Of a DNA stretch of 40,136 nucleotides, positions 1 through 8,367 are shown piece after piece (positions within the stretch are counted from its first letter, which is position 1; every line of letters starts with the position of its first letter). The notes beneath the pieces were generated by a model. That model was not told the origin of the DNA and searched no databases. It worked only from the letters and a program-made list of their open reading frames with translations. The DNA lies in the NCBI GenBank assembly GCA_018969485.1, contig JAGWYG010000024.1:1-40136 (forward strand), written 5' to 3'. The position numbers were made by a program, and so were the translations under genes. The DNA is from Chloroflexota bacterium (lineage in GTDB: Bacteria > Chloroflexota > Chloroflexia > Chloroflexales > Roseiflexaceae).

Positions 1-120
1 CCCCGCCCCCGTCCCTTCGTGGCTTCGTGCCTTCGTGTGAGCCCGTCTCCGGTCTCCCGTCCCCGCCCCCGTCCCTTCGTGGCTTCGTGCCTTCGTGTGA
101 GCCCGTCTGCCGCGTCCGGG
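1..120. repeat. 60-bp tandem repeat, CTTCGTG family
   Basis: Two direct units start at 1 and 61 and are identical over their first 48 bases, then diverge. Each unit contains the word series CCTTCGTGG-CTTCGTGC-CTTCGTGTGAGCCCGTCT. The same family occurs in the opposite orientation as five units at 16519-16740. The array lies downstream of the esterase gene and carries no gene. The left end is cut by the window edge, so the array may be longer. Confidence 0.9.
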
Positions 121-148
121 GTGTGATGCTGCCGGCCACGCCAGATGC

Positions 149-1102
149 TCAGTGCTGGCTGAAGAACTGCCAGATCAGCTCACTGGCATCGAGGAACAGT
201 CCATCGCCGGCGCCGGGCCAATCATGGCCACCACCGTGGATCTGGTACAGCCAGACATCGCCACCGCCAGCGCAGGCCTGATGGCGATGCCACGTCACCC
301 GGCGCGCATCGGCGCGATCAGGCGCGACGAGCTCGTCCGTCGTGGTCATCGTGCACCCGTTCCGGCGTCGCCAGAGCTCGATCACCGCATCGACGCCCAG
401 ATACGCGCCCCAGCCGTCGCGGTCGGCGAGATCGCCATCGTAGCGGGTGATGTCATCGGCGGTGCCGTTGAACGCCACGATCGGCACCGGCGCGCCAGTC
501 GCGCAGGCATCGCGATTGACGACCATCAGCGTGCCCGCGACCGGTGCCGCAGCGGCGAACAGATCCGGTCGTCGGCACGCGAGCAGATAGGACATATCGG
601 CGCCGTTGGACATGCCGGCGACGTAGGTTCGCGCCGGATCGACGCCATAGGTCGCCTGAAGCCAGGTCACGAGCGCGGCGAGCATGGCGACATCATCGAC
701 GGTCTCGACGCCCTGGTGAAAGGCGTAGCCGACGTGCCAGAAGCGTGCGCCGAGGTGATCACGGCTGCCGCGCGGATACACGACGGCGAACCCGTGGCGA
801 TCGGCGATGGCATTCATCTGCGTGTCATCGCGCAGGCTGTCGGCATCGCCGGAGTAGCCGTGCAGCATGACGACGAGTGGTGCACCGGCCAGCAATCCGG
901 CGGGAACGTGCAGCAGGTACTGCCGGGTGGTGCCGCCGTATTCGAAGGCAATGAAGCCACCTGTGGCCGGGGCGACGATCGGGGCGGGGGGCGGGTCACC
1001 GGCGTCAGGCATCGCGGTCCTCCCAGTCGCAGGACCCGGCAGCGGGGTGGCGCAGGCTCCCAGCACCAGCGCACACAGCCAGCCGCCGAGGCGACGCAGC
1101 AT
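149..1102 (-). CDS. Secreted lipoprotein esterase, PHB depolymerase/LpqC family
   Basis: Predicted alpha/beta-hydrolase of the Esterase_phb (LpqC, feruloyl esterase/PHB depolymerase) family, probably acting outside the membrane on a polyester or aryl ester; the substrate cannot be read from sequence. The chosen start gives a short lipoprotein signal with lipobox L-G-A-C, the lipidated Cys being residue 17. After a Pro-rich linker come the oxyanion segment VMLHGYSGDADS, the nucleophile elbow G-M-S-N-G (Ser165), an Asp in FNGTADD, and the catalytic His in GGGHDWPG. It begins 7 bp after the methyltransferase stop, so the two form an operon. An in-frame upstream start at 1132 would overlap the methyltransferase by 23 bp and lengthen the signal region. 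Length (317 aa) is normal for the family. Confidence 0.82.
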   Translation of the reverse strand: MLRRLGGWLCALVLGACATPLPGPATGRTAMPDAGDPPPAPIVAPATGGFIAFEYGGTTRQYLLHVPAGLLAGAPLVVMLHGYSGDADSLRDDTQMNAIADRHGFAVVYPRGSRDHLGARFWHVGYAFHQGVETVDDVAMLAALVTWLQATYGVDPARTYVAGMSNGADMSYLLACRRPDLFAAAAPVAGTLMVVNRDACATGAPVPIVAFNGTADDITRYDGDLADRDGWGAYLGVDAVIELWRRRNGCTMTTTDELVAPDRADARRVTWHRHQACAGGGDVWLYQIHGGGHDWPGAGDGLFLDASELIWQFFSQH

Positions 1103-1109
1103 GGCGCGT

Positions 1110-1841
1110 TCAGAAGCCATACACCGAGACATGGGCAGTGCTCCGGATATCGAACGCGCCGCGCCGCCAGTCGGCGTAGCGTGCCAGCAGGTGCAGCCCG
1201 GCGATGCGCGCCATCAGATCCATCTCACCGGGCGTGATCAGCCGGCAGACGATCGGCGTCAGCCGGATGCCGGCGGCACTGATGCGCACATGATTCTCCG
1301 TGAGCAGTTGGGTCACCGGATCGTAGCGCGCCACGTCGAGGGTGATGGCATCGAGCCCGATCTGTTCGGCATGCACATAGTCGGCGGTGCCCGGAGCGAT
1401 CCAGGCATGCGGCAGCGCCGTCTCGACGACGAAGCAGCCGTCGGCATCGAGATGGCGCGCCGCGTTCGCGAAGCAACGAATCTGGTCGTCGGCGCTGAGC
1501 AGGTTGAAGATGGTGTTGAACACCAGATAGACCAGGCCATAGGTTCGGCCAGTGGTCGCGCTGGCCATGTCGCCGCAGATGACCGCGAGGTCGGCACCAC
1601 CCGGTTTCTGACGCAGGCGCGCCAGCATGTCGGGCGACAGTTCGATGCCGTCGACGGCCGTGCCGGCGGCGTGCAGCGGCAGGGCGATGCGCCCGGTGCC
1701 GATGGCAAACTCGAGCGCCGGGCGGCCGCGCGCCACGTCGGCGAGGAATGCGACGGCATCGGCTTCGTCGCCACGCGGCTGGTCGTCGTAGCGCTGCGCT
1801 ACGCTGGCGCCAAAGCTGGTCGCCGGATCAAATCCCTGCAT
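1110..1841 (-). CDS. Class I SAM-dependent methyltransferase
   Basis: A 243-residue stand-alone methyltransferase of the Methyltransf_25/11 type. Motif I is LEFAIGTGR (about 43-51), followed by the acidic end of strand beta2 in GIELSPDM (Glu67) and an aromatic LVYLVFNTIFNL segment in the position of motif IV. The substrate is unknown. The start at 1841 is favoured over the in-frame ATG at 1871 because GAGGAG (1848-1853) lies 6 bases upstream of it. It is the first gene of a two-gene operon with the lipoprotein esterase and has a good sigma70-type promoter about 100 bp upstream (1934-1963). Confidence 0.82.
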   Translation of the reverse strand: MQGFDPATSFGASVAQRYDDQPRGDEADAVAFLADVARGRPALEFAIGTGRIALPLHAAGTAVDGIELSPDMLARLRQKPGGADLAVICGDMASATTGRTYGLVYLVFNTIFNLLSADDQIRCFANAARHLDADGCFVVETALPHAWIAPGTADYVHAEQIGLDAITLDVARYDPVTQLLTENHVRISAAGIRLTPIVCRLITPGEMDLMARIAGLHLLARYADWRRGAFDIRSTAHVSVYGF

Positions 1842-1933
1842 CTCGTGCTCCTCATCGGCCACGGCATCCATCGGGCGGCCACGCGGGCACCGTGCCGCGG
1901 CGCGTCATCAGGCGTTGTTGCGGTGCACCCGAC

Positions 1934-1963
1934 GGTATACTGCTACGCCGGCCATCCTGTCAA
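1934..1963 (-). promoter_or_regulatory. Sigma70-type promoter for methyltransferase-esterase operon
   Basis: On the minus strand a consensus TTGACA (1958-1963) is followed after 18 bases by TATACC (1934-1939). It points at the methyltransferase start at 1841. This is one of the few full -35/-10 pairs visible in the window. Confidence 0.6.
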
Positions 1964-2103
1964 GCAGCCGCCGCCGCCGGGGCGGGCGCCAGCACCAGCG
2001 ACGCAGCGCCGGCCGGCTGCCCGGTGCAAACCAGCCGGCGCATCGCCCGCAGTCGCCGGGATCACGCTGGTGCGCACGGGCTGCACAGCCATGCCGTGCG
2101 ATG

Positions 2104-2112
2104 TGCTATGCT
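2104..2112 (+). promoter_or_regulatory. Extended -10 for phosphatidyltransferase operon
   Basis: TGCTATGCT is an extended -10 (TGn plus TATGCT) about 90 bp upstream of the start at 2203. No clear -35 is present. Confidence 0.4.
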
Positions 2113-2202
2113 CGTGGGTGGGCATGTCCGCTGCGGCCGGGCCAGCCGCCCCAGCGGCATCACCGCCACGCCAGCCGTGTCGGGAGATGGAGGAAACCGG
2201 CG

Positions 2203-2817
2203 ATGGACAGGCTGCACCCCGCGCATTCCGGGCAGACCGCACAGCGACCGTCGGTGACGGAGCGGCGCGATGCACAGATTCGCCTGCGCGATGTGTGCCT
2301 GCCGTCCAACCTGCTCACGCTGTCCCGCCTGCTGATGCTCCCGGCGCTGGTGCGCGCCCTGCTGCGCCCCGAGCGGCACCGCGAGGCGCTGGTGCTGCTG
2401 GCGCTGGCGATGGCCACCGATGCGATCGATGGCCCGCTGGCACGTCATCGTCGCGAGACCTCGGCGCTCGGGCGCGTCCTTGATCCGATCGCCGACAAAC
2501 TGATGCTCGACACCACTGCGGTGGCGCTGAGCCTGACGCGCGGCGTTCCGTGGCCGATCACGGCGCTACTGCTCATCCGCGACGCGGCCATCCTGCTCGG
2601 CAGCCTGGCGATCTACCGGCGGCGCACGCTCGTCGTCGCCGCGCATCCGGCCGGCAAGGCGACCACCGCCGCGCTCACCGTCGCGTTGCTGCTCTATCTC
2701 GCGGACGGCCCGCGCAGCGGCCGCTGGGGCCTGGCGCTCGCCGCCGTTCCATTCATCCTGTCGCTGCTGAGCTATGGTAGTGAATATCTGCGGCAACACC
2801 GCACAGCAGGAGCATGA
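2203..2817 (+). CDS. CDP-alcohol phosphatidyltransferase family membrane protein
   Basis: Integral membrane enzyme of the PgsA/PgsB/cardiolipin synthase-like superfamily, which transfers a phosphatidyl group from CDP-diacylglycerol to an alcohol. The full signature D-G-x2-A-R-x8-G-x3-D-x3-D is present in DAIDGPLARHRRETSALG followed by RVLDPIADK. The 204-residue protein starts with NLLTLSRLLMLPALVRALL, typical of the first membrane helix, and has further helices towards the C-terminus. The start at 2203 is preceded by GGAGATGGAGGAAACC. The acceptor alcohol (glycerol phosphate, inositol phosphate or other) cannot be told, so no gene symbol is given. It lies 3 bp before the asparaginase-like gene, whose ribosome-binding site is inside its last codons, so the two are co-translated. 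Confidence 0.86.
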   Translation: MDRLHPAHSGQTAQRPSVTERRDAQIRLRDVCLPSNLLTLSRLLMLPALVRALLRPERHREALVLLALAMATDAIDGPLARHRRETSALGRVLDPIADKLMLDTTAVALSLTRGVPWPITALLLIRDAAILLGSLAIYRRRTLVVAAHPAGKATTAALTVALLLYLADGPRSGRWGLALAAVPFILSLLSYGSEYLRQHRTAGA

Positions 2818-2820
2818 TCG

Positions 2821-3753
2821 ATGCCAATCGCACTGGTGGTTCATGGCGGCGCCTGGGACATCCCCGACGACGAGGTCGTGCCGCACCGCGACGGCTGCCG
2901 CCGCGCCTGTGATGTCGGCTGGCAGGTGCTGCAGGCCGGCGGCAGCGCGCTCGATGCCGTCGAGGCGGCCGTGCGCGTGATGGAGGACGATCCGATCTTC
3001 GATGCCGGTACCGGATCGGTGCTGAACGTCGATGGCATCGTCGAATGCGACGCCGCCATCATGGACGGCGACAGCCTGCACTCCGGCGCGATCGCCGCCG
3101 TGCAGCGCGTGCGCGACCCGATCGCGCTGGCGCGACGGGTGCTCGCGAGCCAGGTGGTGCTGCTGGTCGGCGCTGGCGCCGAACGCTTCGCCGACGCTGT
3201 CGGCCATCCGCGCTGCGCACACACCGATCTCATCGTGCCGCGCGAGGTGGCACGCTGGCACGATGTGCGCGCCCGCCTGGCCCACGAGGCGCGCCAGGCA
3301 TTCGAGCGGCCGATCGGCGAAGTCGCCGGCCGCGGCATCGTCGTCGGCCCGACGGGCACGGTCGGCGCCGTCGCGCTCGATCTCGCCGGGCATCTGGCAG
3401 CCGCGACGTCGACCGGCGGCACGGGCAACAAGCCGGCCGGTCGCGTCGGCGATTCGCCGATCGTGGGGAGCGGCCTGTACGCCGACGACGAGACCGCCGC
3501 GTGCTCGACGACGGGCTGGGGCGAATCGATCGTGCGGGTGGTGCTGGCCAGGACTGCGACCGAGCTCGTCGGGCGTGGCATGGCGCCGCCGGCGGCCGCC
3601 GCGGCGGCGATCGAGATCCTGGCGCGCCGCGGGCGCGGTCTGGGTGGGTGCATTCTGCTCGATCGCGGCGGCCGCATCGGCTTCGCGTTCAACACGCCGC
3701 GCATGGCGTATGCCTATCGCAGCGGCGACGGAGTGCCCGTCGATGGCGTGTGA
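2821..3753 (+). CDS. Isoaspartyl peptidase / plant-type L-asparaginase (Ntn hydrolase)
   Basis: Member of the Asparaginase_2 (T2) family, made as a precursor that cleaves itself to expose an N-terminal threonine; it hydrolyses isoaspartyl dipeptides and/or asparagine. Visible marks are the start LVVHGGAW, the segment GGSALDAVEAAV, NAGTGSVL-like DAGTGSVLNVDG, the autocleavage site G-T-V-G-A-V-A-L-D with Thr180 as the nucleophile, and the substrate loop STGGTGNKPAGRVGDSP. The 310-residue length is normal. AGGAG lies 8 bases before the ATG, inside the end of the preceding gene. The final stop is followed by an inverted repeat (3752-3783). Confidence 0.9.
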   Translation: MPIALVVHGGAWDIPDDEVVPHRDGCRRACDVGWQVLQAGGSALDAVEAAVRVMEDDPIFDAGTGSVLNVDGIVECDAAIMDGDSLHSGAIAAVQRVRDPIALARRVLASQVVLLVGAGAERFADAVGHPRCAHTDLIVPREVARWHDVRARLAHEARQAFERPIGEVAGRGIVVGPTGTVGAVALDLAGHLAAATSTGGTGNKPAGRVGDSPIVGSGLYADDETAACSTTGWGESIVRVVLARTATELVGRGMAPPAAAAAAIEILARRGRGLGGCILLDRGGRIGFAFNTPRMAYAYRSGDGVPVDGV

Positions 3754-3783
3754 CCGCCGCGCCCGCCACGGACGCCGGCGGTC
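3752..3783 (+). terminator. Inverted repeat after asparaginase gene, possible weak terminator
   Basis: GACCGCCG (3752-3759) and CGGCGGTC (3776-3783) are perfect 8-base arms with a 16-base loop starting in the stop codon. No T-tract follows, so intrinsic termination is uncertain. Confidence 0.3.
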
Positions 3784-3791
3784 CAATGTAT

Positions 3792-3797
3792 TATAAT
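3792..3797 (+). promoter_or_regulatory. Consensus -10 upstream of the Gfo/Idh/MocA gene
   Basis: A perfect TATAAT in a very GC-rich background lies 65 bp before the start at 3863. No -35 is recognisable at 16-18 bases upstream. It suggests the oxidoreductase is transcribed separately from the asparaginase. Confidence 0.45.
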
Positions 3798-3862
3798 GGC
3801 GTCATGATGCCCGGCGACGGGCGTGCCTGGTTCACGCCCCCAAGCAGAGAGGACAGCCGACG

Positions 3863-5116
3863 ATGGCAGAGCTCAGCACCCTCCCCGCATTGCGCATCGG
3901 CATGGTGGGCAGTGGTTTCATCGCCCACTTTCATCTCCAGGCGCTTCTGAGCGTGCGCAACGTGAGCGTCACCGCCGTGTACAGCCCCACCGCCGCCAAT
4001 CGCGAGGCGCTGGCGGCGCGCGCCAACGAGCTCGAGCTCGGGCCATGCGTCGCCTACGAATCGCTCGAGGCGCTGCTGACGGCCGATGCCATCGATGCGG
4101 TGTGGATCCTCGGCCCCAACGACAGCCGGCTCGCGACAATGCGCACGATCGCCGCGCTGGTCGCCAGCGGCCAGAGCACGCTGCGGGCGGTCGCGTGCGA
4201 GAAGCCCCTGGCCCGGACGCTCGGCGAGGCGCGCGAGATGCTGCGGCTGGTCGAGCAGGCCGGGCTGCTGCACGGCTACCTCGAAAATCAGGTGTTCTCG
4301 ACGGCGGTGCGCCGCGGCAAAGACATCGTCTGGCGGCGTGGCGCGGCGACGACCGGCCGGCCATACCTGGCGCGCGCCTCCGAAGAGCATAGCGGGCCGC
4401 ACAAGCCGTGGTTCTGGCAGGGCGACAAGCAGGGCGGTGGCGTGCTGTCCGACATGATGTGCCATAGCGTCGAGGTAGCGCGCTTCCTGCTGACCGAGCC
4501 GGGCAAGCCGCGCGAGAGCCTCAGGCTGGTGAGCGCCAGCGCGACGATCGCCACGCTCAAGTGGCGCCGGCCGGAGTATGCCCGCAAGCTACGCGATATG
4601 ATGGGGCCCGAGGTGGATTATCTCACGCGGCCGGCCGAGGATTTTGCCCGCGGCACGCTGGTGCTCGAGGACGAGGACGGCAACAAGGTGATGATCGAGA
4701 GCAGCACCTCGTGGGCGTATGTCGGGCCGGGGCTGCGCATCCAGATCGAACTGCTCGGGCCGGAATATGCCATGGAGGTGAACACCCTCGGCACCGAGCT
4801 CAAGGTCTTCCTGTCGCGGGCCGTGCAGGGCAGCCAGGGCGAGGATCTGGTCGAGAAGCAGAACGCCGAGCAGGGCTTGATGCCGGTGCTCGAGGACGAG
4901 GCGGGCATCTATGGCTACACCGATGAGAACCGCCACATGGTCGAGGCGTTCCGTCGGGGGCAGATGCCGAGCGAGACGTTTCACGACGGTGTCGCGGTGA
5001 TGGAGATGCTGATGGCGCTGTATTGCTCGGCCGATACCGGGCGGACGGTGTATCTCGCCGAGACCGATCTGAGCGAGTTTGTGCCGGCGGTGGCGCGCGG
5101 CACGTTCCAGGGCTGA
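3863..5116 (+). CDS. Gfo/Idh/MocA family NAD(P)-dependent oxidoreductase
   Basis: Sugar or inositol-type dehydrogenase fold with an N-terminal Rossmann domain (IGMVGSGFIAHFHL, about residues 13-26) and the family motif C-E-K-P-L-A at the end of the nucleotide domain. The segment DMMCHSVEVARFLL resembles the D-x3-H active-site helix of the family. At 417 residues it is slightly longer than the usual 330-390. AGAGAGGAC precedes the start. The substrate is unknown; neighbours give no clear pathway. It has its own -10 upstream and a strong hairpin directly after the stop (5127-5156), so it looks like a single-gene unit. Confidence 0.86.
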   Translation: MAELSTLPALRIGMVGSGFIAHFHLQALLSVRNVSVTAVYSPTAANREALAARANELELGPCVAYESLEALLTADAIDAVWILGPNDSRLATMRTIAALVASGQSTLRAVACEKPLARTLGEAREMLRLVEQAGLLHGYLENQVFSTAVRRGKDIVWRRGAATTGRPYLARASEEHSGPHKPWFWQGDKQGGGVLSDMMCHSVEVARFLLTEPGKPRESLRLVSASATIATLKWRRPEYARKLRDMMGPEVDYLTRPAEDFARGTLVLEDEDGNKVMIESSTSWAYVGPGLRIQIELLGPEYAMEVNTLGTELKVFLSRAVQGSQGEDLVEKQNAEQGLMPVLEDEAGIYGYTDENRHMVEAFRRGQMPSETFHDGVAVMEMLMALYCSADTGRTVYLAETDLSEFVPAVARGTFQG

Positions 5117-5126
5117 GGGTGGCGCG

Positions 5127-5156
5127 CCAGACCGGGGCGCGGTGGCCCTGGTCTGG
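5127..5156 (+). terminator. 12-bp stem hairpin after oxidoreductase gene
   Basis: CCAGACCGGGGC (5127-5138) pairs with GCCCTGGTCTGG (5145-5156) through 12 positions with a single G-U wobble and a 6-base loop. It starts 10 bp after the stop codon at 5116. There is no T-run, as is common in GC-rich genomes. Confidence 0.55.
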
Positions 5157-5350
5157 TGGGCTGTGGCGCTGCCTGGCTGGTCGTGCTGCCGTGCCCCGGC
5201 CGCATGCCGGCGCGTGGATCGCATGATGCCGCGGCGTGGCTCGCGTCCCTGCGGCCGCGCGCTGGCGCGCCCGCCTGTTCGTGCGCGCCTCTGCTGGCGG
5301 CAGCGCCCGTCGCCGCGTCGGCCCGGCGGTGGCACAGGGAGAGGCGACCG

Positions 5351-6787
5351 ATGGCGAAGCTGCGACGAACCATGCCTCCTTCGCTGATGCGACGACGGCA
5401 GCACCATCTCGCGCAGGCGCTCGCGCGCATCGCGCAGCCCGGGCATGCATCGCCGACGGCCGACATGCCCTCGCCGGCAGTCGCGCGCCGGTTGAATGCC
5501 ATCCTGGCCGTGTGCGCCGCGCTGCTCGTGACGCAGGACATCGAGATGATCCTGCAGATCGTGGTCCGCGAGGCAGATACGTTGTTTCCCGGTTCCAGCG
5601 GCCCGTTGCTGTTCCTGGCCGACGAGCGTGGCGAGCAGTTGTGGCTGCGTGCGACGCGCGATGGTGTCGTGCCGTCGCTGAGCGTCCAGCCGGGGCAATC
5701 GCTCGCCGGGCACGCGTACTTCGCGCCGCGCGCCATGCTCATGGGGGCGGCGCAGATCGATGAACTGCTCGTTTCCGCCAGCGACGAACACGCCGCACAG
5801 CTCGCCCGCGTGGTCGCGCCCTGGCCGCCGCGCTCGGCGCTGCTCGCGCCGCTGCGCGTCGAGGGGCAGCGGCTGGGGGCGCTGGTGCTGCCGGGCGCCC
5901 TGCCCGAATCGCGCTTCACGCCGCACGACCTGCCATTCATCCAGTCGCTGACCGACCTGGCCGCAGTGGCGATCAGCGCGCGGCGCCAGGTGGTGCGCAC
6001 GGCTGCGCTCCAGCACGATCTGGCGCAGAGCAGGTCGCTGCACGAGCAGGCGCAGGCGCGGCTCGATGCGGCGCAGGCGCAGTTGCTGCAGAGCGCCAAG
6101 CTCGCGGCCGTCGGCGAACTGGCCGCCTCGGTCGCGCACGAGATCAACAATCCGCTGTATGCCGCGCGCAACAGCCTGTACCTCGTCGGGCAGGAGTTGC
6201 CCGACGATGCGCCACAGCGCGTGTTTCTCGACATCGCCCAGAGCGAACTGGGGCGAATCGCCCGCATCATCACCCGGATGCGTGACTTCTACCGTCCGGC
6301 GCGCGATGAACTTGAGACGACCGACGTGAACGACCTGCTCGACGAGACCATCGAACTGGTCAGGACCCATCTGCGCCATGGGCAGGTCACGGTCGTCCGC
6401 GCCCTCGATCCGCTGGTGTCGCCGATCACGGCGCATGCCGATCAGGTGCGGCAGGTGTTTCTGAACGTGATGCTCAATGCGTGCGATGCGATGCCGGGCG
6501 GCGGGGTGCTGACGGTGACGACCAGCCCGGCCGGCGGGCGGGCGCCCGCGGGCGGCGTGCTGATCGCCATCGCCGATGATGGTACCGGGATTGCGCCCGA
6601 GCACCTGCCGCATCTCTTCGAGCCGTTCTACACCACCAAGCCCCAGGGCACCGGACTGGGCCTGGCGATCAGCGCCCACATCATCACGCAGCACGGAGGT
6701 GGTATCACCGTCGAGAGCGAACTCGGCATCGGCACCACGTTCCGTATCGTGCTGCCGGCCAGTCCGCCGGGCGGGCGCCGTGCATGA
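5351..6787 (+). CDS. Sensor histidine kinase with GAF-like domain
   Basis: Predicted cytoplasmic two-component kinase of 478 residues. A GAF-like sensor occupies about 50-210, then a coiled coil (about 215-250) leads to the HisKA helix with phospho-His263 in VAHEINNPL. The ATPase domain shows the N box (LNVMLNACDA, 371-380), G1 (DDGTGIAPEHLPHLFEPFYTTK) and G2 (GTGLGLA, 433-439). No membrane helix is present, so the signal is probably intracellular. The start at 5351 has GGGAGAGG upstream; the frame stays open further upstream but gives unconvincing Ala/Arg/Pro sequence. Its last codons overlap the longest version of the response regulator (ATGA at 6784-6787), so the pair is co-transcribed. 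Confidence 0.88.
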   Translation: MAKLRRTMPPSLMRRRQHHLAQALARIAQPGHASPTADMPSPAVARRLNAILAVCAALLVTQDIEMILQIVVREADTLFPGSSGPLLFLADERGEQLWLRATRDGVVPSLSVQPGQSLAGHAYFAPRAMLMGAAQIDELLVSASDEHAAQLARVVAPWPPRSALLAPLRVEGQRLGALVLPGALPESRFTPHDLPFIQSLTDLAAVAISARRQVVRTAALQHDLAQSRSLHEQAQARLDAAQAQLLQSAKLAAVGELAASVAHEINNPLYAARNSLYLVGQELPDDAPQRVFLDIAQSELGRIARIITRMRDFYRPARDELETTDVNDLLDETIELVRTHLRHGQVTVVRALDPLVSPITAHADQVRQVFLNVMLNACDAMPGGGVLTVTTSPAGGRAPAGGVLIAIADDGTGIAPEHLPHLFEPFYTTKPQGTGLGLAISAHIITQHGGGITVESELGIGTTFRIVLPASPPGGRRA

Positions 6788-6927
6788 CGGCCGGATTGCG
6801 CGTTCACCACCGTGGGGTGTGGCATCCTTCACCGGCATCATGGCGGCATCGCCATAGCATGGGGCGACGGTGGCGCGGCGTCGGTTGGATCACTGCCATC
6901 GCCACCAGCGGGGGGTGCAGCGCGGCG

Positions 6928-7296
6928 GTGTCCCACATCATCATTGTCGACAGCGATCCAACTGCCGCGTTGGTGACGCAGCGCGGCCTGCAGCACATCC
7001 TCGGGTCTGGCTCGGTGGTCGAGCAGGTGCCATCGGCGGGTGCGGCCTGGCTGGCGTGTGCCCGTGGTGGGATCGATCTGGTGATCATCGATCCGGGCGG
7101 CCCGGATCGGAGCGGGGTCGCGTTGCTCAAGGCGCTGCACCACGAGCATCCGGGATTGACAGTGCTGGTGCTGACGGCCTACGACACGCCGCGGCTACGC
7201 AAGCAGATGGCGGCGCTCGGCGTCCGGGGCTATCTCGCCAAGCCAGTCGGGCTAGCCGAGCTTGGCGCGCTGGTGCGGCAGGTCGTCACACCGTAA
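6928..7296 (+). CDS. Single-domain response regulator (receiver)
   Basis: A CheY-like receiver without output domain, the likely partner of the upstream kinase. Starting at GTG 6928, the residues are the acidic pair Asp8/Asp10, phospho-acceptor Asp55 (DLVIIDPGG), Thr83 and Lys105 (LAKPV), all in canonical positions, and 122 residues is a normal receiver length. GGGGGGTG upstream could serve as ribosome-binding site. An ATG at 6784 overlapping the kinase stop would add 48 residues of Trp/Arg/His-rich sequence unlike any receiver, so I prefer the GTG, but the coupling ATGA makes the long form possible. Output must be through protein contact. Confidence 0.8.
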   Translation: MSHIIIVDSDPTAALVTQRGLQHILGSGSVVEQVPSAGAAWLACARGGIDLVIIDPGGPDRSGVALLKALHHEHPGLTVLVLTAYDTPRLRKQMAALGVRGYLAKPVGLAELGALVRQVVTP

Positions 7297-7308
7297 ATCG
7301 TCGGCCCA

Positions 7309-8358
7309 TCACGCGTCATCGGGCGGCAGCAGCGCAGCAGCGTCCGCGAGCGCCGCGCCCCACGCCAGGTCTTTGATGGCGCGAAACGCCGCGCGATCGC
7401 GCTTGAGGCCACGGGGCCGCGCGGTTCCGTCGCGCGTACAGAGCTCCACCTCGGCGTAGGCCTTGTTCCACGTCGGCTCGCGCAGCACCCGCGCCCAGAC
7501 CGGCTGCGTACCCGGCATCCGGCCGATGGCGCAGTAGCTGAACTTGTTCTCTTCCCACTGGCCCGACGCCGCACGGGCAGCGCGCTGGAACGCCGGGCGC
7601 ATGATGCGCTGTGGCGCGTGGCACCAGTCATCGTGGAGCGGGCACGGCAGATCGTGCGGGCACGGCGCCAGCGTCACGCCCGCCAGGCCGAGCAGGGTCG
7701 CGCGCGCCGCACGCACCACCGCAAATCCGTCGGGAGTGCCCGGCTCGACGACCAGCAGCACGCCGCTGCAGCGCATCCAGGCATTCGTGAGCAGGGCCAC
7801 GCGCTCGTCCGGGGCGATCTCGCCCAGCACATGCCCGATGACGACCAGATCACCCGGCGTCGGATGTCGCGCGACCGTCGTGCGGATGTCGCCCGCGCTC
7901 CAGCGCGCATCGCGCACGGCCGGATGCGGCGCGGCCTGGCACAGGGTCCGGCCGATGGCGATGAACGCATCCTCGCGTTCATGGGCGACCGCCCGCCGCA
8001 GCATCGGCCAGCAGGCGGCTGCCGCCCACAATGCCGTCCCCGGGCCGCTGCCGAGATCGAGCAGCGTGGCGGGCTGCCAGCCGGGGATACGCCGGGCGAC
8101 CGCCTGCATCGCGCCGCGCAACTGTGCGTATGTTGCCGGAACGAACTGCGCCAGGTAGCCGAGCACATCGCGCTCGCCACTCGCCAGCGCCCGTCCGTCG
8201 TCCTGGCGCGGTGCGCGATATCGCGCGCTCAGCGCACGGGCCGCGTGCTGCCAGCGCGCCGACGGCGCCTGTGCCAGCAGCGCCGCGATCGCACGCTCCA
8301 GATCACCTGGCAGCGTCAGCAGACGCCCGGCATCATCGGCAGCCATCGCCGCCCCCAT
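7309..8358 (-). CDS. Rsm22/METTL17-like small-subunit methyltransferase-family protein
   Basis: Homologue of mitochondrial Rsm22/METTL17 and bacterial Rsm22-like proteins linked to assembly of the small ribosomal subunit. A Rossmann methyltransferase fold is marked by LLDLGSGPGTAL (99-110). The family signature follows: APCPHDLPCPLHDDWCH with Cys233, Cys239 and Cys246, then EENKFSYCAIG, and VELC with Cys307. In METTL17 four cysteines in this arrangement bind a 4Fe-4S cluster, so this protein probably does too. It begins 9 bp after the stop of the Ser/Thr kinase gene, which suggests an operon. A second in-frame ATG at 8346, with GGGGGCGG upstream, could be the true start. Whether it still methylates RNA is not known. 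Confidence 0.82.
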   Translation of the reverse strand: MGAAMAADDAGRLLTLPGDLERAIAALLAQAPSARWQHAARALSARYRAPRQDDGRALASGERDVLGYLAQFVPATYAQLRGAMQAVARRIPGWQPATLLDLGSGPGTALWAAAACWPMLRRAVAHEREDAFIAIGRTLCQAAPHPAVRDARWSAGDIRTTVARHPTPGDLVVIGHVLGEIAPDERVALLTNAWMRCSGVLLVVEPGTPDGFAVVRAARATLLGLAGVTLAPCPHDLPCPLHDDWCHAPQRIMRPAFQRAARAASGQWEENKFSYCAIGRMPGTQPVWARVLREPTWNKAYAEVELCTRDGTARPRGLKRDRAAFRAIKDLAWGAALADAAALLPPDDA

Positions 8359-8367
8359 ATCGCCCGC

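Larger units (their letters stand above)
1842..2202. other. Divergent intergenic region, no gene seen
   Basis: The 361 bp between the methyltransferase and the CDP-alcohol phosphatidyltransferase hold the minus-strand promoter at 1934-1963 and a plus-strand extended -10 at 2104-2112. I see no convincing small gene or RNA here; the open frames crossing it have the low-complexity Arg/Pro/Ala composition of shadow frames. Confidence 0.6.

Noticed and set aside
149-1237. Plus-strand frame over the esterase gene
   Set aside because: The minus-strand product has a lipobox, a GxSxG elbow and the correct catalytic order; the plus frame has none.
867-2483. A 538-codon plus-strand open frame
   Set aside because: It runs antisense through the esterase and methyltransferase and into the phosphatidyltransferase in the wrong frame. 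No domain is visible.
2566-3786. A 406-codon minus-strand frame
   Set aside because: Antisense to the isoaspartyl peptidase gene, which has the full family signature; the antisense product shows only His/Arg/Asp-rich sequence.
4589-6841. A 750-codon open frame on the minus strand
   Set aside because: It is antisense to the Gfo/Idh/MocA gene and the histidine kinase, crosses their hairpin and intergenic region, and has low-complexity composition.
6784-6927. N-terminal 48-residue extension of the response regulator
   Set aside because: The sequence is Trp/His/Arg-rich and not receiver-like; a GTG with upstream GGGGGGTG fits the start of the domain. The ATGA overlap keeps it possible.
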